Shown one piece after another: positions 17,764 through 27,830 of a stretch of DNA of 64,000 bases (within the stretch, counting starts at the first letter, position 1; every line of letters begins with the position of its first letter). Source of the stretch: Saccharomyces mikatae IFO 1815 (taxonomy: Eukaryota; Ascomycota; Saccharomycetes; Saccharomycetales; Saccharomycetaceae); NCBI RefSeq assembly GCF_947241705.1, contig NC_079257.1, positions 310,001 through 374,000 of the forward strand, given 5' to 3'. The notes beneath the pieces were generated by a model. It made no database searches. It had not been told where the DNA came from and saw only the letters and a program-made list of their open reading frames with translations. A program made the translations under genes and the position numbers.

Positions 17764-18774
17764 TTATAACAGTACGTCAGTAGTACTAGTGTCTATGTCA
17801 GAGTCAATTTCAATGTCAGAGTCAGTGTCTGTATCAGTCTCCGATTCAAAAATAAAGGTTGAATGGCTAGAAGTCGATGGAGAGATTGCGGGGGAATGAT
17901 GGCTTATGTTCGATATCTTGAGCTCGGAGTCGACCCGAAGCACACTACTCAAATATGGTTCTCCTTCTGGTGGTAAGATATTTCTTGGAACGTCGCGAAC
18001 ATCATGTTTATGCTGATGATCCCCGTTGTTACTACTGATAATGGCGGTGGCAGCGGCGGTGGCAGCGGCGGCAATAGCAATGGCATCATTGGCGACGTAG
18101 ACGCGGCTATAATCATAAAAAACTCGTCTGCTTTCTGCGTGATCAGTATGGGAATTGAGTCCAGACTGCAAGCAGGGGCGTCGATTATCTACCGGATTCA
18201 ATCGTGCTGGGGGTAGTCTTTGTATGAAATGATCATCAGTGATAACGCATTGTTCCACATTGTCATTGAATTTGATATGCCTTGCTTGTTGGCTGCCCAC
18301 TATATCTTTCCTTTTATGTGCCTTGAACCAGCTTCTCCAGAAAAGATTCTCCAACCTTTGATCGTTGTCCATTTTCTTGTGTTCGAGTAACGATGAAACG
18401 TTGTCGTTCTTTACAACCTTATTCACATGTGTATTGTTTTTATTGCAGGTTTTTTTACTGTTACAATTAATAAATTTAATGAACTTCCATAAATTTAAAT
18501 TCAAGATCAAGCTCCTTTGTTCATTAAAATCGAAGTTTTTTCTCTTCTTCACTGCTGGCAACACATATTTTTGTTTTTTGTTTATTTTCCACTGCTTGGC
18601 ATTGAATGACTTGACTTTTCTCAAACAACACGTTCCACTTGCAGCTGCAAGAGGATGTACTATGTCGTTTCTACTTATCAGAATTCTGACTGCTTCGATG
18701 AACTTATTACTTTCCTCTTCTTCGGGAGGATCGTAGAATAAATTATCCAAAGATTCGCAATTACTCAAGGTCAT
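17764..18774 (-). CDS. REG2: REG2, regulatory subunit of Glc7 phosphatase
   Basis: This 336-residue protein matches Reg2 (YBR050C), a partner of the type 1 phosphatase Glc7 that helps shut off Snf1 signalling and maltose-permease turnover in glucose. The start is the ATG at 18774 (MTLSNCESLDNLF), because the known protein begins there. Upstream codons are open but are not homologous. RHIKF near residues 165-169 is the Glc7-docking RVxF-type motif shared with Reg1, and ENLFWRSWF just before it is also conserved. The C-terminus is an acidic Asp/Ser/Thr tail. The duplicate REG1 lies on the sister segment (YDR028C). Confidence 0.93.
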   Translation of the reverse strand: MTLSNCESLDNLFYDPPEEEESNKFIEAVRILISRNDIVHPLAAASGTCCLRKVKSFNAKQWKINKKQKYVLPAVKKRKNFDFNEQRSLILNLNLWKFIKFINCNSKKTCNKNNTHVNKVVKNDNVSSLLEHKKMDNDQRLENLFWRSWFKAHKRKDIVGSQQARHIKFNDNVEQCVITDDHFIQRLPPARLNPVDNRRPCLQSGLNSHTDHAESRRVFYDYSRVYVANDAIAIAAAATAAATAIISSNNGDHQHKHDVRDVPRNILPPEGEPYLSSVLRVDSELKISNISHHSPAISPSTSSHSTFIFESETDTDTDSDIEIDSDIDTSTTDVLL

Positions 18775-19092
18775 TATCACAAAGCGTTTTCCTCCCTTTT
18801 CTTCTTTTATTTCAATACAACACCTTACCGAAATATATATGGCAAAACCGACATATAAAGTTCGAGAAAATGCTAAATTTAAAGCGCATAAGAACAAACT
18901 GTCATATATAAAGGCGGCGCATCAAGAAACAAATCGCAACTGAGAACGCAGTATCTATTTTATGCATTGTTAGTTAATGAAAGGGGGGGCATGTGTGGCT
19001 AATAACAAATACGGCAGCTCGTTGCGAGGTCAGTGATGATAACTATGAGGTTTTTCTGTGTTGACACAATGATCGTATGACTTTAATCACTC

Positions 19093-19123
19093 CCCCACGT
19101 TTTTTTATCCTGCGCTACCCCGC
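19093..19123. promoter_or_regulatory. Mig1-type sites upstream of REG2
   Basis: CCCCAC at 19093-19098 is followed by the T-rich run GTTTTTTTA, and CCCCGC lies at 19118-19123. In reverse these are GTGGGG and GCGGGG, the Mig1 core with (for the first) the AT-rich flank that Mig1 needs. They fit glucose repression of REG2, known in S. cerevisiae. Confidence 0.5.
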
Positions 19124-19169
19124 CACCTGCAGCCGGGCCGTCGGGAAAAGAAAGAAAGAGAGCAATTAT

Positions 19170-19181
19170 CGGGCAAATGGC
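19170..19181 (-). promoter_or_regulatory. CSRE-like site (Cat8/Sip4) upstream of REG2
   Basis: The minus strand reads GCCATTTGCCCG, matching 11 of 12 positions of the carbon-source response element YCCRTTNRNCCG. It is about 400 bases upstream of the REG2 ATG. It suggests derepression of REG2 on non-fermentable carbon. This is inference from the motif. Confidence 0.45.
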
Positions 19182-19276
19182 GTGGAAGGAACATTCCATT
19201 GACCCTCGGTTATATTTTTTCTGCATTGTTACAGTTAGGTTATTTCTTACTTATGTATAATGAGACATACATAGAT

Positions 19277-19903
19277 TTACAAGTCTTTGATGCGGTCGTA
19301 AAACGCCTTACCCTGTAATTGGTGAACCTTCAACTCAGACACACTGGGCGATCTGCCGCCGTCCACTCCAGAGACGCATCCTGCGCCCCAGGCGCAGGAG
19401 CCATTGACATCATCAGTGTTGGTTAATTCCTTGTATGCGTTCTTGTACCCCAATGGGACATAGATGATTCCATGATGGACCAAGGTGCTCATTGCGTTCA
19501 TGATGCACATTTCTGTATCCCCTTTGCCGCTAATTGCGCCCGAGACAAACAAGCCGGCAATTTTGCCATGAAGGGAACCCTTTGCCCAAAGTCCACCGGT
19601 ATTGGAGTCCCAAAAAGTTTTCCAGTCCGCGGGGAAATTACCAAACCTAGCAGGTATTCCGAACAAGTAGTAATCATGCTCGACCAATGTTTCTCTAGTT
19701 AAAATTTTATACGCAAAATCTGCATTAGTCTTTCCAAGTTTGCTTCGGTCTTCTTCTCCACCATTCTCATTTCTGTAACTAACGTCTGGTACTTGGAAAA
19801 TCTCAGCCTCACCGCCGGCTATCTCAATACCTCTTTTCTCATTTTCTGCCAATTTGGCAATTGTGTCGTCTACTGAGTAAATCAAAATGGCAACTTTTGG
19901 CAT
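19277..19903 (-). CDS. RFS1: RFS1, flavodoxin-like (WrbA-family) protein
   Basis: This 208-residue protein matches Rfs1 (YBR052C), a flavodoxin-like protein of the WrbA/Pst2/Ycp4 family found at eisosomes. The N-terminal beta strand VAILIYSVDDTIAKLAE corresponds to the FMN-phosphate loop region but lacks the usual Ser/Thr-rich TSxTGxT pattern. PARFGNFPADWKTFWD and the later FVSGAISGKGDTE match the family blocks around the flavin. Weak conservation of the phosphate loop makes quinone reductase activity uncertain. PST2 is the sister-segment duplicate. Confidence 0.92.
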   Translation of the reverse strand: MPKVAILIYSVDDTIAKLAENEKRGIEIAGGEAEIFQVPDVSYRNENGGEEDRSKLGKTNADFAYKILTRETLVEHDYYLFGIPARFGNFPADWKTFWDSNTGGLWAKGSLHGKIAGLFVSGAISGKGDTEMCIMNAMSTLVHHGIIYVPLGYKNAYKELTNTDDVNGSCAWGAGCVSGVDGGRSPSVSELKVHQLQGKAFYDRIKDL

Positions 19904-20225
19904 TTTCTATATGGCGTAATATGTGTATAGAATTGTACTGTATATTGGAGATCTTGTTTTTAGATGTTGTTTCTCGAGAATTGCCAAACATCCAATACAA
20001 TTTTTGTTTCTTTTTCTCCTTCCGCTCTTTATCTAGTTATGCTTGCCCGCCCCTTAGGTTTTCCCCCTCACTATGAGGCGATCGAACAATAGGCAATGCA
20101 AAATGCAATAGCTAGTTTAGTATCTCTCCTTCGATTCGCATATAAAACATATCAAAATAGTTCCAGGTACATATGCTGTGAATATATTTATGTCCATATA
20201 TATATATAAGTGTACACCTGCATGT
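19904..20225. other. RFS1 promoter / YBR053C 3' end
   Basis: A spacer of 322 bases with a TATATATATATA run near 20199-20210, which probably belongs to the YBR053C 3' end. No gene is supported. Confidence 0.5.
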
Positions 20226-21302
20226 TTAATAGAGCGGTTGCCGCTTTGTAGTTTCCAGAGGAACGTTCGACTCTAACGCGTTTGGAATTCTATAGAGGCA
20301 ACCACCATTTTTATCGGAGTTGGTCCTTACAGAATCATTGATTTCTGCATTGGCAGTAGTAACAAAGAGATCCTTACCAACAAAACAACAGCATGAAACT
20401 CTTGGTGTCTGCTTTGGCAAGATGAACTCCTTGAGCAATTTTCCACTGGCTAATTCATACATTTGAACTTTGCACGTAGACCAGACAGTGATAAACAGAT
20501 ATCCAGAGTGTTTTCCGTCTTTGCTAAACCAAACAGCGCTTCCATCTGGTTCAGGTGATTCAAAGGATTGATTGTTAGAGTTTCTCACGTCAATAAGCTC
20601 CTCACGTTTTAGCAAGTCGCCACCAGGACATTTCCAAATAGTGAAGTTTAAAGAATCCGTAATGTACATAGTTTTTTGATCGCTTTCATCCCAATGGATA
20701 GCGTTAGGAATTAACAAACAGTTCCAAACGAGTTGTATTTCCTGGGCTAAAAGATCAACACGGAGTATGCACCCAATAGGTTCTAATTCAAACGGAAAAT
20801 CACTCATTAACCCTACGTAGATATATTTCCCATCCGGTGAAACATTGCCATCATTAGACCTCAATTTATACGCCCTGTCCGTGCTTAAGTCAGGACATTC
20901 GGAATATAGAATGACATATTCCCATTCGCTGGTGTCAAAATCTAACCTACCTATACCGAATTTACTACCAAATAATACTTGTTTAATCTCACCATGGGAG
21001 GCATCATTGAATACTGGAAAGATACAACCTACGGATTCCTTCAATTCATCCGGGTTGGGAGGATATTCAATTGGTGAGTTCTTGCCATAGTTTGCTCTCG
21101 TAATCGAAAAAGAAGAATGACTGGACCCGGGATGTTCTATGTCTTCAACCTTATGAACTTGTCCTTTAAAAATGTCAACCCACAACAATGTACCGGTTTC
21201 CTTAACAAAGGTTATTCCTTCGCTATGTATAGCACCAGGAACGTGATAATAAGGTCTTAGATCATGCAACACAATCTCTTCAAAATCGCCACCGGTACCC
21301 AT
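20226..21302 (-). CDS. YBR053C: YBR053C, SMP30/gluconolactonase-like beta-propeller protein
   Basis: This 358-residue protein matches YBR053C, an uncharacterised member of the SMP30/gluconolactonase/LRE-like family. Family hallmarks are IHSEGITFVKETGTLLWVDI at the N-terminus, RSNDGNVSPDGKYIYVG in the middle and WDESDQKTMYITDSLNFTIW after it. The Glu, Asn and Asp in these blocks are the expected divalent-metal ligands of a six-bladed propeller. The substrate is unknown. The start is the ATG at 21302, which gives the S. cerevisiae length. A Reb1 core lies about 120 bases upstream. Confidence 0.9.
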   Translation of the reverse strand: MGTGGDFEEIVLHDLRPYYHVPGAIHSEGITFVKETGTLLWVDIFKGQVHKVEDIEHPGSSHSSFSITRANYGKNSPIEYPPNPDELKESVGCIFPVFNDASHGEIKQVLFGSKFGIGRLDFDTSEWEYVILYSECPDLSTDRAYKLRSNDGNVSPDGKYIYVGLMSDFPFELEPIGCILRVDLLAQEIQLVWNCLLIPNAIHWDESDQKTMYITDSLNFTIWKCPGGDLLKREELIDVRNSNNQSFESPEPDGSAVWFSKDGKHSGYLFITVWSTCKVQMYELASGKLLKEFILPKQTPRVSCCCFVGKDLFVTTANAEINDSVRTNSDKNGGCLYRIPNALESNVPLETTKRQPLY

Positions 21303-21419
21303 TGTCAAAAAGTGCCTAATTGCTTAGTGCATTTAGACCAACTTGAAGATTCTTACATATTGTTCTTCATAGATGTCCATAAGCTTTGAATGAACACTTG
21401 CTTCCCCTTAAATATCAGG

Positions 21420-21426
21420 CGGGTAA
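21420..21426 (-). promoter_or_regulatory. Reb1 core site upstream of YBR053C
   Basis: CGGGTAA on the plus strand is an exact Reb1 core in reverse, 118-124 bases upstream of the YBR053C ATG. This is the usual spacing for a promoter-opening site. Confidence 0.6.
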
Positions 21427-23124
21427 GCATATTAATCTGATTGTTCGCTGCCCTGATTAGATAACTGAAAGATGATATCAAACCTGTTTTAAGGTTAAGG
21501 GTGAAGCACAAGCAGTAGCGGTTTCACAGTTTAGAATTTGCCGACCAAGAGAGATTGAAAAAGAGGTTTTTTAGAATTTTTGTTCAGTGTTTACTCATTC
21601 ACTTTCTTATTTTGTAAAAATGCATTAACTTAATGAAAGGTGCCAAAAAAAGGATATCACTCTTTTTATGACGTTTTCCTTTAACATTCACAATTTCCCT
21701 TTTTGAGCTTTTTGCCATTATGTGATGCCTTTTTCCATTTCCGATATAACCACCACATTTACAGGGCATACAAAGGCCACATCGAATTAAGTGCATGTTC
21801 TAATTTCACAGGCTCTCTTTCAGCTCCATTAGGAAAAGCAATTGGGTCTCTGAACTTGAATGACGATTGGAAAAACTATTAATCATTTAGCCGATATTCG
21901 GAAACTCTCACAGAAATGGCGAAGACATGTCGAAAAACACATACCGATGTCATAAATGAAAAAACAAAACAAAACAGATGTTGAATATTTACTCAATTAC
22001 ATATACCGGTTGGGTAATAATTAAACAAGAAGGCACAATTAAGCTAAACCAAAATATTATACCATTCTTGGTTCTTTGATTATTTTTCTCTCAATTTTTG
22101 AGATGTTTTCCTTTCTTTGTCTTTTCATTTCCTTACAACAGGAAACAACAACATGCTGTTTCCCGTTATCCGCCCTGAGCAGTTTTCTTCCCCGAGCGAC
22201 AACCATCCCTATTAGACCTTCCTAAAGAACACAACCTACCCGCTTGCCTCCATGACCCTTCTCTCTTAACTTGGCATACCGCTTTGAGATACCTATTCTT
22301 GGTTGCGACCTCGTATGGCAGCGACTGCCATGGGGGCGAACCCTTTCCCATTTTACGCGCATGGCCTAGACCGTTCTTTAGCAGTCTGTGAGACATGCCG
22401 AGTGAATTTACCTGTAATTTCTTCAAACGCTTTTCTGCATGTTTCCGAAAATCGCCGGAAGAACATTCGGTTTTTTTTCTAGACGAAGGGTTGGGAAGCT
22501 GCTTTTTCTTGCCATCTTCAAGCTTACTGCTGTCGAAAAAGGAGTAGACAAACTAGATCAAGACAGCAAACCATCTTTCGATTAGTTTGAGAGGAAATTA
22601 ACCATTCATCAATTATGTAGCGTAATCCATATGCTTCCTTCTTGAATAGCTTAGCTATGTGGGTCAACGTCTTCTATTATGTCACGCGACACGTTCTCAC
22701 AATGTAAATCCCTCCCGCCTTCATGCGTCCGGTTCCCTGAGGGAAATAACTATGGGCATCACATCAAACCAGTGGGTAAGGGATATTCCAAACTGACTAT
22801 TAGTCCTAAATGGAGAATGAAAAAAAGGGTAATTTAAAAACATCTTACCAATTTTGGTACCAATTCCGTGATTATCAGTTCTTCAATTTCCGCATAATTT
22901 GCCTCAAATAGGAAATCTGAGCTGTTTTTTTCTTGACCTCGAGTCATTGTCCTACGGATTTTTCTGAGGGTTCAATGCATGAATCCCTTCAAGAAGCATG
23001 AAGAAAAAAATAGCCTCTTGTAAAAACAAAAATGCCTTTCACTATTTCTGTGTAAACGAATAATTTCGTCATCTTAATAGTTTACTGGATATCAGAGGTT
23101 TTCAATCAGATGTCTTAGTAAAAA

Positions 23125-23138
23125 CCCCTAGAAAGTTC
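23125..23138. promoter_or_regulatory. STRE and short heat-shock element upstream of YRO2
   Basis: CCCCT (23125-23129) is a Msn2/4 stress element. GAAAGTTC (23131-23138) has inverted GAA/TTC units with 2-base spacing, a minimal Hsf1 site. They lie about 520 bases upstream of YRO2, whose S. cerevisiae copy is stress-induced. The match is short, so confidence is limited. Confidence 0.35.
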
Positions 23139-23658
23139 AATGTTAGATCGGGATGATTCCTCATCGGGATGTTGCTTATTCATGATCCTTTCAATTATTG
23201 GAAGCTTACCCAAAAGATATATAAAGAACCAAACTTGTTCGGTTTACATGTAGGACTGCGTGATAATTATGGCTTTCTGCTTTACACTTCCTTCATTTCC
23301 CAACACTTATTATTAATATTTCCACCTTTGTCAAATATATAATCAAGTGTCCGGATTGTGTCAGCAAATAATAGTAACATTTCTTTGAAAAAGACTATCT
23401 GTTTATCTTTGGATATTTAAAATCAACAAGAAGTCCTAAGAACTTACCATAATTTTTTTTTCTCAAACCCTTTTTTACTCAAAACTAATAGCTTATTCTG
23501 GTTATTTTTAATCAATTTAGAATTTTTTCATTTAATTCCAAAACAACCTAATAACTTTTAACCACTAATTCTTTAATTATTAATATTTAATTTTAAAATA
23601 AACTTCTAATTTCCCTGATAACCCAAAGTGACACTATTATTAAAAAAGAAGCATCAAA

Positions 23659-24699
23659 ATGTCTGATTACGTCGAAATATTGAAAAGAGGTGGTAATGAA
23701 GCCATCAAAATCAACCCTCCAACTGGTGCTGATTTCCACATTACATCTCGTGGCTCAGATTGGCTTTTTACCGTCTTTTGTGTCAACTTACTATTTGGTG
23801 TGATTCTAGTCCCACTAATGTTTAGAAAGCCAGTTAGGGATAGATTCGTGTATTATACCGCCATTGCTCCAAATTTGTTTATGTCCATTGCCTATTTCAC
23901 CATGGCTTCCAATTTGGGTTGGATTCCAGTTAGAGCAAAGTACAATCATGTTCAAACTTCCACTCAAAAAGAACATCCTGGTTACAGACAAATTTTCTAC
24001 GCTAGATATGTTGGATGGTTTTTGGCTTTCCCATGGCCAATTATTCAAATGTCCCTACTTGGTGGTACTCCATTATGGCAAATTGCTTTCAATGTTGGTA
24101 TGACTGAAATATTCACTGTTTGTTGGTTAATCGCTGCTTGCGTCCACTCCACTTACAAATGGGGTTACTACACCATCGGTATTGGTGCTGCAATTGTCGT
24201 TTGTATTAGTTTAATGACTACGACTTTCACCTTGGTTAAAGCTAGAGGTAAAGATGTATCTAACGTCTTTATCACCTTCATGAGTATCATCATGTTTTTA
24301 TGGTTGATTGCATATCCAACTTGTTTTGGTATTACTGATGGTGGTAACGTTCTACAACCAGATTCCGCTACCATTTTCTACGGTATTATTGATTTGTTGA
24401 TCTTATCCGTCATGCCAGTTCTTTTTATGCCATTAGCTAACTACCTAGGAATTGAAAGATTAGGTTTAATCTTCGACAAAGCACCCGAGAGTGTTGGCCC
24501 AGTTGCAGAAAAGAAAATGCCATCTCCAGCTTCTTTCAAGTCATCTGACTCTGACTCCAGTATTAAGGAAAAGTTAAAACTAAAGAAGAAGCATAAGAAG
24601 GACAAGAAGAAGGCAAAGAAGGCAAAGAAGGCAAAGAAGGCAAAGAAGGCCAAAAAGGCTAAAGAGGAAGAGGAGGATGTAGCCACTGAATCTGAATAG
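23659..24699 (+). CDS. YRO2: YRO2, seven-helix opsin-like plasma-membrane protein
   Basis: This 346-residue protein matches Yro2 (YBR054W), a seven-helix membrane protein related to microbial rhodopsins, Mrh1 and Hsp30, induced by acid and heat stress. Helix 1 starts near residue 35 (WLFTVFCVNLLFGVILVPL) and helix 7 near residue 245. In helix 7 the opsin pattern DxxxK is DLLIL, so the retinal-binding lysine is absent, as is known for this fungal branch. After about residue 285 the cytosolic tail is Ser-rich, then a run of AKK repeats, then acidic. MRH1 is the sister-segment duplicate. The codon bias is strong. Confidence 0.95.
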   Translation: MSDYVEILKRGGNEAIKINPPTGADFHITSRGSDWLFTVFCVNLLFGVILVPLMFRKPVRDRFVYYTAIAPNLFMSIAYFTMASNLGWIPVRAKYNHVQTSTQKEHPGYRQIFYARYVGWFLAFPWPIIQMSLLGGTPLWQIAFNVGMTEIFTVCWLIAACVHSTYKWGYYTIGIGAAIVVCISLMTTTFTLVKARGKDVSNVFITFMSIIMFLWLIAYPTCFGITDGGNVLQPDSATIFYGIIDLLILSVMPVLFMPLANYLGIERLGLIFDKAPESVGPVAEKKMPSPASFKSSDSDSSIKEKLKLKKKHKKDKKKAKKAKKAKKAKKAKKAKEEEEDVATESE

Positions 24700-25127
24700 A
24701 TAATTTGTTTCGATAACCTCGTAACCTTTTCCCCTATTTTTTCCTAACGTTACGTTATTTGAGGCTGAGAGTTTCGTTATTAAGCATGTGAAGTGCTGTA
24801 GTCTTTTCCTTACTCGCCGTACCAGAAATTACGAAAGTGAACCACTAGTATATGAGAGGGAGGTATAAGAGAATGGTAGCGATCAAAGCCGCAGATAAAT
24901 ATGCACTGTTTCTAAATTTCTTTCACCAAAAAATACGAATAAATTCCTTAAACATATACATCATTTTGCTTCATCTTTTTACGTTTGTAAAGAACCCTTT
25001 ATTTTCTTGATACTTGTGAAGTATTTATAATTCTAATTAAATTTTAATTCTCCTTTATCTTTCTTTTTCTCGCATTGGTTCTATTTAATATATGAAAATG
25101 CTAAACAAGAAACAATATTGAACAGGT
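24700..25127. other. Convergent 3' region of YRO2 and PRP6
   Basis: About 430 bases between convergent genes with AT-rich processing signals. No gene is supported. Confidence 0.5.
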
Positions 25128-27830
25128 TTATTCTATTTTTTTATCTATTAAACGTAACAAAATCTCTCTAGGTGTGCAGTATCGAAATTTTACGCTTTTA
25201 GCAGTAGCTTTCCATTCAGGGCCATCAATAGGTTCATATTGGTCAAACATTTTATAAAGGTCAATAGGATCCTTATCTAACCTTGCATATGTTCTAAATA
25301 ACCAAACCCATGTATCTCCGTAAACTGGGGACTTTCTAAGTGCTCTCTCCAACCACTTTAATGATATTTGGTATTGAGCTTCTGCATAAAAGGATAATCC
25401 AATTTCCAAAAGAACTCTATGATCATTTTGTGTTTTTTTTAAAGCGTCATGAAATATGGTTTTTTTTGATGAACTTCTATTTGCATGCTTCAATAACTTA
25501 ATTTGTTCTACCCAAAGTAGAGCATTATTTGGGAACTTTTGTAATGCCTGCGTAGTCAGCAACGCCGCCTGGTCCAAGTTACCAAGTCTCATTTCCATTT
25601 GAATCTTTCCAATATGAAGTAATGCATCATCAGGATTTTTTGACAATCCTCTATCTAAAATGGACCTAGCCCTTACTGGATTTCTTAAGTCAATCTCATC
25701 AATTTTGGACAACGATATCCATAATAAAGAGCAGTTAGGTACTATCCTTGTACCTGATAAATATGATTGTCTGCTCATTTCTATATTGCCCATATAATGA
25801 TAAACCTGGCCCAATTGTAAGAAAAATTTGTGGCATTTGGGAAACTTTGTTAGACATTTCTCATTCAAAAATTCTATAGCTTTTTGATTTGAACCTTGAT
25901 ACCAGAGGAAATCTACATACTTATAGTATAAGCGTTCTATGCCATTCATTTTACAATCTCTGAAAGCCATAAAAGTTTTATGAAAAAAGTTTTCTAACTC
26001 ACTAAATTGTGATGAATGGCCTAACAACTTCATCTTGAAAAAGCGCATGTCCAAATTGTCCGGTACAAAACTTATAATCTGGTCAATAATAATCAATGTC
26101 TGCCTAGCATTCCCTTTATGTGACTTCCAATATTCGAATATATACATCATAAACAAATCAGGACTATTCTCTTTAATGCTTGCACGAATGTCATCACTAT
26201 TTTTGGAATGAAAGAGCAGTTCCTGGAAAAATGTTAATAACTCTTCAATTTTATGATAGCTTTCAGCTGCAATTTTCAGTTTAGACCAAAGAGCTACATC
26301 ACAAGGATTCCACTGAATGAGCTTTTGCAAAACAAAAATTCTTACCATTGTGTTTGGCAACTTTTCCAATGTTTGATCGATATTATCCAACTCAGATTCA
26401 TGCTCATCTCTTTCTTTAAAAAAGTCCAAAACAGCATTAACAATAGCTTGACTTGTTAGATGAGAATTAGGTTCATCATTTAAAGCTTCCGCACGATTGA
26501 ACCATCCCGACAAATTCCTTTTGTATCCATTCTTGAAGAGTTCCAATAAACCATTCTTGAGCAAACGGGTTAGTCTATCTACAGCTATATCCGGATTATT
26601 GCGTTCTTCCAGGAGTGCGGCTTTAATCCAAATTTCTGGTTCTTGCGGCAGAACTTTTCTAAAAGAATTTAAAGTCATCTTAGCATCATGATAGCTTTGA
26701 AGGTTAATATAAGCGGTTAAGAGATCCATACTTTGTGGAACAAACTGAGTGGCCTTCTCTAGCATTTTCACTGCTTGCGCTTTGTCAGTTTCAAAACCAA
26801 CAGCCAGTTTCCATAGACCTTCATCTCGAGGAAGTTCTTGAAGTGCTTTTCTCACTACCCTATACTTGTTAGCTGTTGTACTTTCCAAATCAACGGCCTT
26901 GAACCAGAGATGTGCAGATGCTGGGTTAAATTTAATTGCTGTTGCTACTAGTGTTTTACAGTAATGAATATCAGATTCGTGAAGTCTAATGTTTTCCAGC
27001 CAGATATCCGAGCTTTTTGGGCACTCTTGGCAACCTTTTTCTATTATCCTTTTTGCTACTGAAATTTTTCTAGCCTTTTCTTCTAATCTGGCAGAAGCTA
27101 TCCAACCCTGCGGATTTGTTGGGTCTGCGTTTCTATATGACTTTAAAATCGTACGCATTTTCTGCAAATCTTCCAATGTCGCATCAGACAGGGATTTTGC
27201 CCTATCGTTCTCTAAATCCTTTAGGTAACTTAGCGCATCAGTAGCCGCATTTGATTTATTAACCTGGATATGGCCACTTGTATTCTTCAGTTGTGCAATA
27301 TTTACATCTATTTGAGATATCAGTAGCTTTTCCCTTTCCTCCGTTAATTTATTTAAATCAACATTTCCAGGTATTAACGAATCAGGTGCAGCGTAAGTTT
27401 TTCTAACTAATTGCTCTTGAACCCTATTTCTTTTGTTACGTCTTGTAAAATCTGTGGCATCTGGAATATTCATCCACTCATTCTCTGTTACAACAGCCAA
27501 AGATTCTTTTAAATCAGCAAACTGCCTTTTTACAATGGATGTATCTGCTGGTTTGTCATCATTATTCTCATTGACCCTTTTCTTTTTTCGTTGTGCTAAT
27601 TTCGATTCAAGCGTCTTGAATACATTTTCAGCTTCTTTATTTTCCTCGTCTTCAGAATGACTTTGGTAACTATGGTTCACGCTTTCACGGTATCTTTTCG
27701 GTATTCTTCTGCTTCTGTCGTCGGTATTGGTCGCTTGCTTTTCTCTAGTTGAAAAACCAGTAGCACCACGACCTATACCTGGTATATAACCGGCCGGTGG
27801 TTCTTGATCCAAAAAAGATGGCTTCTCCAT
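25128..27830 (-). CDS. PRP6: PRP6, U4/U6.U5 tri-snRNP splicing factor
   Basis: This 900-residue protein matches Prp6 (YBR055C), the scaffold that bridges U5 and U4/U6 in the spliceosomal tri-snRNP. The N-terminus contains the PRP1_N signature (PPAGYIPGIGRGATGFSTRE) that contacts U5 proteins. From about residue 225 to the end runs a superhelix of HAT/TPR-type repeats, with recurring W...A..E pattern such as NPQGWIASARLEEKARK and KSSDIWLENIRLHE. The length equals the known protein within one residue. The start ATG at 27830 is first in frame. Confidence 0.96.
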   Translation of the reverse strand: MEKPSFLDQEPPAGYIPGIGRGATGFSTREKQATNTDDRSRRIPKRYRESVNHSYQSHSEDEENKEAENVFKTLESKLAQRKKKRVNENNDDKPADTSIVKRQFADLKESLAVVTENEWMNIPDATDFTRRNKRNRVQEQLVRKTYAAPDSLIPGNVDLNKLTEEREKLLISQIDVNIAQLKNTSGHIQVNKSNAATDALSYLKDLENDRAKSLSDATLEDLQKMRTILKSYRNADPTNPQGWIASARLEEKARKISVAKRIIEKGCQECPKSSDIWLENIRLHESDIHYCKTLVATAIKFNPASAHLWFKAVDLESTTANKYRVVRKALQELPRDEGLWKLAVGFETDKAQAVKMLEKATQFVPQSMDLLTAYINLQSYHDAKMTLNSFRKVLPQEPEIWIKAALLEERNNPDIAVDRLTRLLKNGLLELFKNGYKRNLSGWFNRAEALNDEPNSHLTSQAIVNAVLDFFKERDEHESELDNIDQTLEKLPNTMVRIFVLQKLIQWNPCDVALWSKLKIAAESYHKIEELLTFFQELLFHSKNSDDIRASIKENSPDLFMMYIFEYWKSHKGNARQTLIIIDQIISFVPDNLDMRFFKMKLLGHSSQFSELENFFHKTFMAFRDCKMNGIERLYYKYVDFLWYQGSNQKAIEFLNEKCLTKFPKCHKFFLQLGQVYHYMGNIEMSRQSYLSGTRIVPNCSLLWISLSKIDEIDLRNPVRARSILDRGLSKNPDDALLHIGKIQMEMRLGNLDQAALLTTQALQKFPNNALLWVEQIKLLKHANRSSSKKTIFHDALKKTQNDHRVLLEIGLSFYAEAQYQISLKWLERALRKSPVYGDTWVWLFRTYARLDKDPIDLYKMFDQYEPIDGPEWKATAKSVKFRYCTPREILLRLIDKKIE

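Larger units (their letters stand above)
18775..19276. other. REG2 promoter / RFS1 3' end
   Basis: About 500 bases upstream of REG2. It holds a GC-rich patch near 19093-19181 with two Mig1-type sites and one CSRE-like site. No gene is supported. Confidence 0.6.
21303..23658. other. Long divergent intergenic region, YBR053C and YRO2
   Basis: These 2356 bases separate two divergent genes and are the longest non-coding stretch outside Ty regions. Near YBR053C is a Reb1 core (21420-21426). Around 22140-22440 the base composition becomes clearly richer in G and C than the flanks. Toward YRO2 there is a CCCCT stress element (23125-23129) and GAAAGTTC (23131-23138), a two-unit heat-shock element. 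The 100-300 bases before YRO2 are extremely AT-rich. Short frames here show no family features. Confidence 0.55.

Noticed and set aside
18004-18736. Plus-strand frames antisense to REG2 (comparable to the dubious YBR051W)
   Set aside because: Gly/Ser and poly-Leu/Phe composition mirrors the Ala/Thr and Lys/Asn codons of REG2. They are shadows.
18775-18897. N-terminal extension of REG2 upstream of the ATG at 18774
   Set aside because: The frame is open, but the extra 41 codons are not in the known protein and would overlap the promoter TATA region.
22166-22426. 86-residue minus frame in the YBR053C-YRO2 gap
   Set aside because: The GC-richer composition lowers stop frequency, which explains the open frame. 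No family signature is present.
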